Made by a program: the position numbers and the translations under genes. From assembly GCF_000517085.1 (NCBI RefSeq), contig NZ_KI912107.1, positions 2,223,677 to 2,287,676 of the forward strand: a DNA stretch of 64,000 nt, read 5' to 3'. The first letter of the stretch is position 1; every line of letters begins with the position of its first letter. The notes under the pieces are model-generated. The model made no database searches, was not told where the DNA came from, and was given only the letters and a program-made list of their open reading frames with translations. This document shows, one piece after another, positions 63,711 through 64,000 of the stretch. The DNA is from Saccharicrinis fermentans DSM 9555 = JCM 21142. GTDB taxonomy: Bacteria; Bacteroidota; Bacteroidia; Bacteroidales; Marinilabiliaceae.

Positions 63711-63848
63711 CGCTGATGCCGGGGAGGTAGTGATCTATTGTTCTAGACCTTTTTGGTTCTTTTTGTGGCAATGACAAAAAGAACATTAACTGAAGTTTCA
63801 AAAACAAGCAATGTACCATGTACGTAGTAAAATATAGATCACTCTAAA

Positions 63849-64000
63849 GTAAATATGCGGTCTGCTACATATTGCAAAATAAAAATGCTCCAATCCGGAT
63901 GTCGATTGGAGCGTTGGAATTCTCTAAGTTTTACTGGAATCTTTTGGAATTAATCGAAATTAGTGGGTGTTTTTGGAATATTCTGACAACTATTAGACTT
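63849..64000 (-). repeat. Long-distance inverted repeat, right copy (cut by window end)
   Basis: Reverse complement of 5681-5835 with few changes; 152 bp are visible. The ATTCCA hexamers are conserved. By analogy with the left copy, a LytTR-type regulator gene could follow on the plus strand just beyond the window, or this could be a boundary repeat of the accessory region. Confidence 0.85.

Larger units (their letters stand above)
62741..63784 (+). repeat. Tandem intergenic repeat, about 435-bp unit, 2.1 copies
   Basis: Units start with GATCTATTGTTCTAGACC at 62741, 63176 and 63732. Unit 1 is about 435 bp, unit 2 carries a 172-bp insertion (63540-63711) and unit 3 is cut off after about 50 bp. 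Each full unit has a GC-rich island (CCCCGGGGCC at about 63057 and 63446) and a CTTTTTGGTCC/AAAAAGAAC hairpin. The units have diverged by scattered substitutions. No coding capacity is seen. A 48-bp fragment recurs inverted at 52246-52293. Confidence 0.8.

Noticed and set aside
1..64000. CRISPR arrays, rRNA or tRNA genes
   Set aside because: No regularly spaced short direct repeats and no conserved rRNA or cloverleaf sequences were found on reading both strands.

Overview
The window comes from a Bacteroidota genome, probably a marine or other polysaccharide-degrading lineage. The evidence is a SusC-type receptor start, TAnnTTTG promoter elements, an Hcp/TssD protein of the Bacteroidota type VI class, GH28 enzymes beside a sulfatase, and low GC. 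All family calls were made by reading motifs; no database search was run.

Layout. Positions 1-5.6 kb (minus strand) hold the start of a SusC-like receptor gene, an M16 peptidase and a LytTR response regulator/LytS-like kinase pair. A 155-bp sequence upstream of the regulator recurs inverted at the right edge of the window, so roughly 58 kb of accessory DNA lies between the two copies. From 6 to 21 kb one minus-strand block carries a complete type I restriction-modification locus (XRE regulator, HsdM, S23 four-helix protein, HsdS, HsdR, then a KAP P-loop NTPase). A four-gene cassette is embedded between hsdS and hsdR: a ComEC-like metallo-beta-lactamase protein, a trypsin-like protease fused to a reverse transcriptase, a family A DNA polymerase and a DnaQ-like exonuclease. 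Spacing is tight and several starts and stops overlap, so these genes look co-transcribed. This is the best candidate in the window for an undescribed defence system.

From 21 to 28.4 kb there is an MqsR-like toxin-antitoxin pair, then a zinc-homeostasis island: a Zur-like repressor with two palindromic operators, a COG0523 GTPase, a MerC-like protein, an ABC exporter with a His-rich loop, an OB-like secreted protein and a DUF4625 lipoprotein. The outer-membrane receptor of that island survives only as a fragment. From 28.7 to 34.6 kb is a graveyard of IS91, tyrosine recombinase, IS66, ATP-grasp and GNAT fragments. It surrounds an intact RloA/RloB (AbiL-type) pair that lies between two 477-bp direct repeats.

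From 35 to 39.7 kb is a type VI secretion cargo locus: a TssD carrier, a metzincin-type effector, two putative immunity lipoproteins and an orphan effector tip whose catalytic Glu is changed to Lys. From 40 to 52 kb (plus strand) are secreted proteins of unknown role, an ankyrin protein, a membrane-bound LamG/winged-helix regulator and a degradation cluster (GH28, esterase, GH28, sulfatase). From 52.5 to 64 kb are a secreted hypothetical, IS4 and IS110 remnants, an alpha/beta hydrolase, and two nearly identical group II introns. The introns bracket a two-gene operon (thymidylate-synthase-like protein plus a membrane protein). The right end is non-coding and packed with tandem and palindromic repeats.

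No rRNA, tRNA or CRISPR array was recognised.
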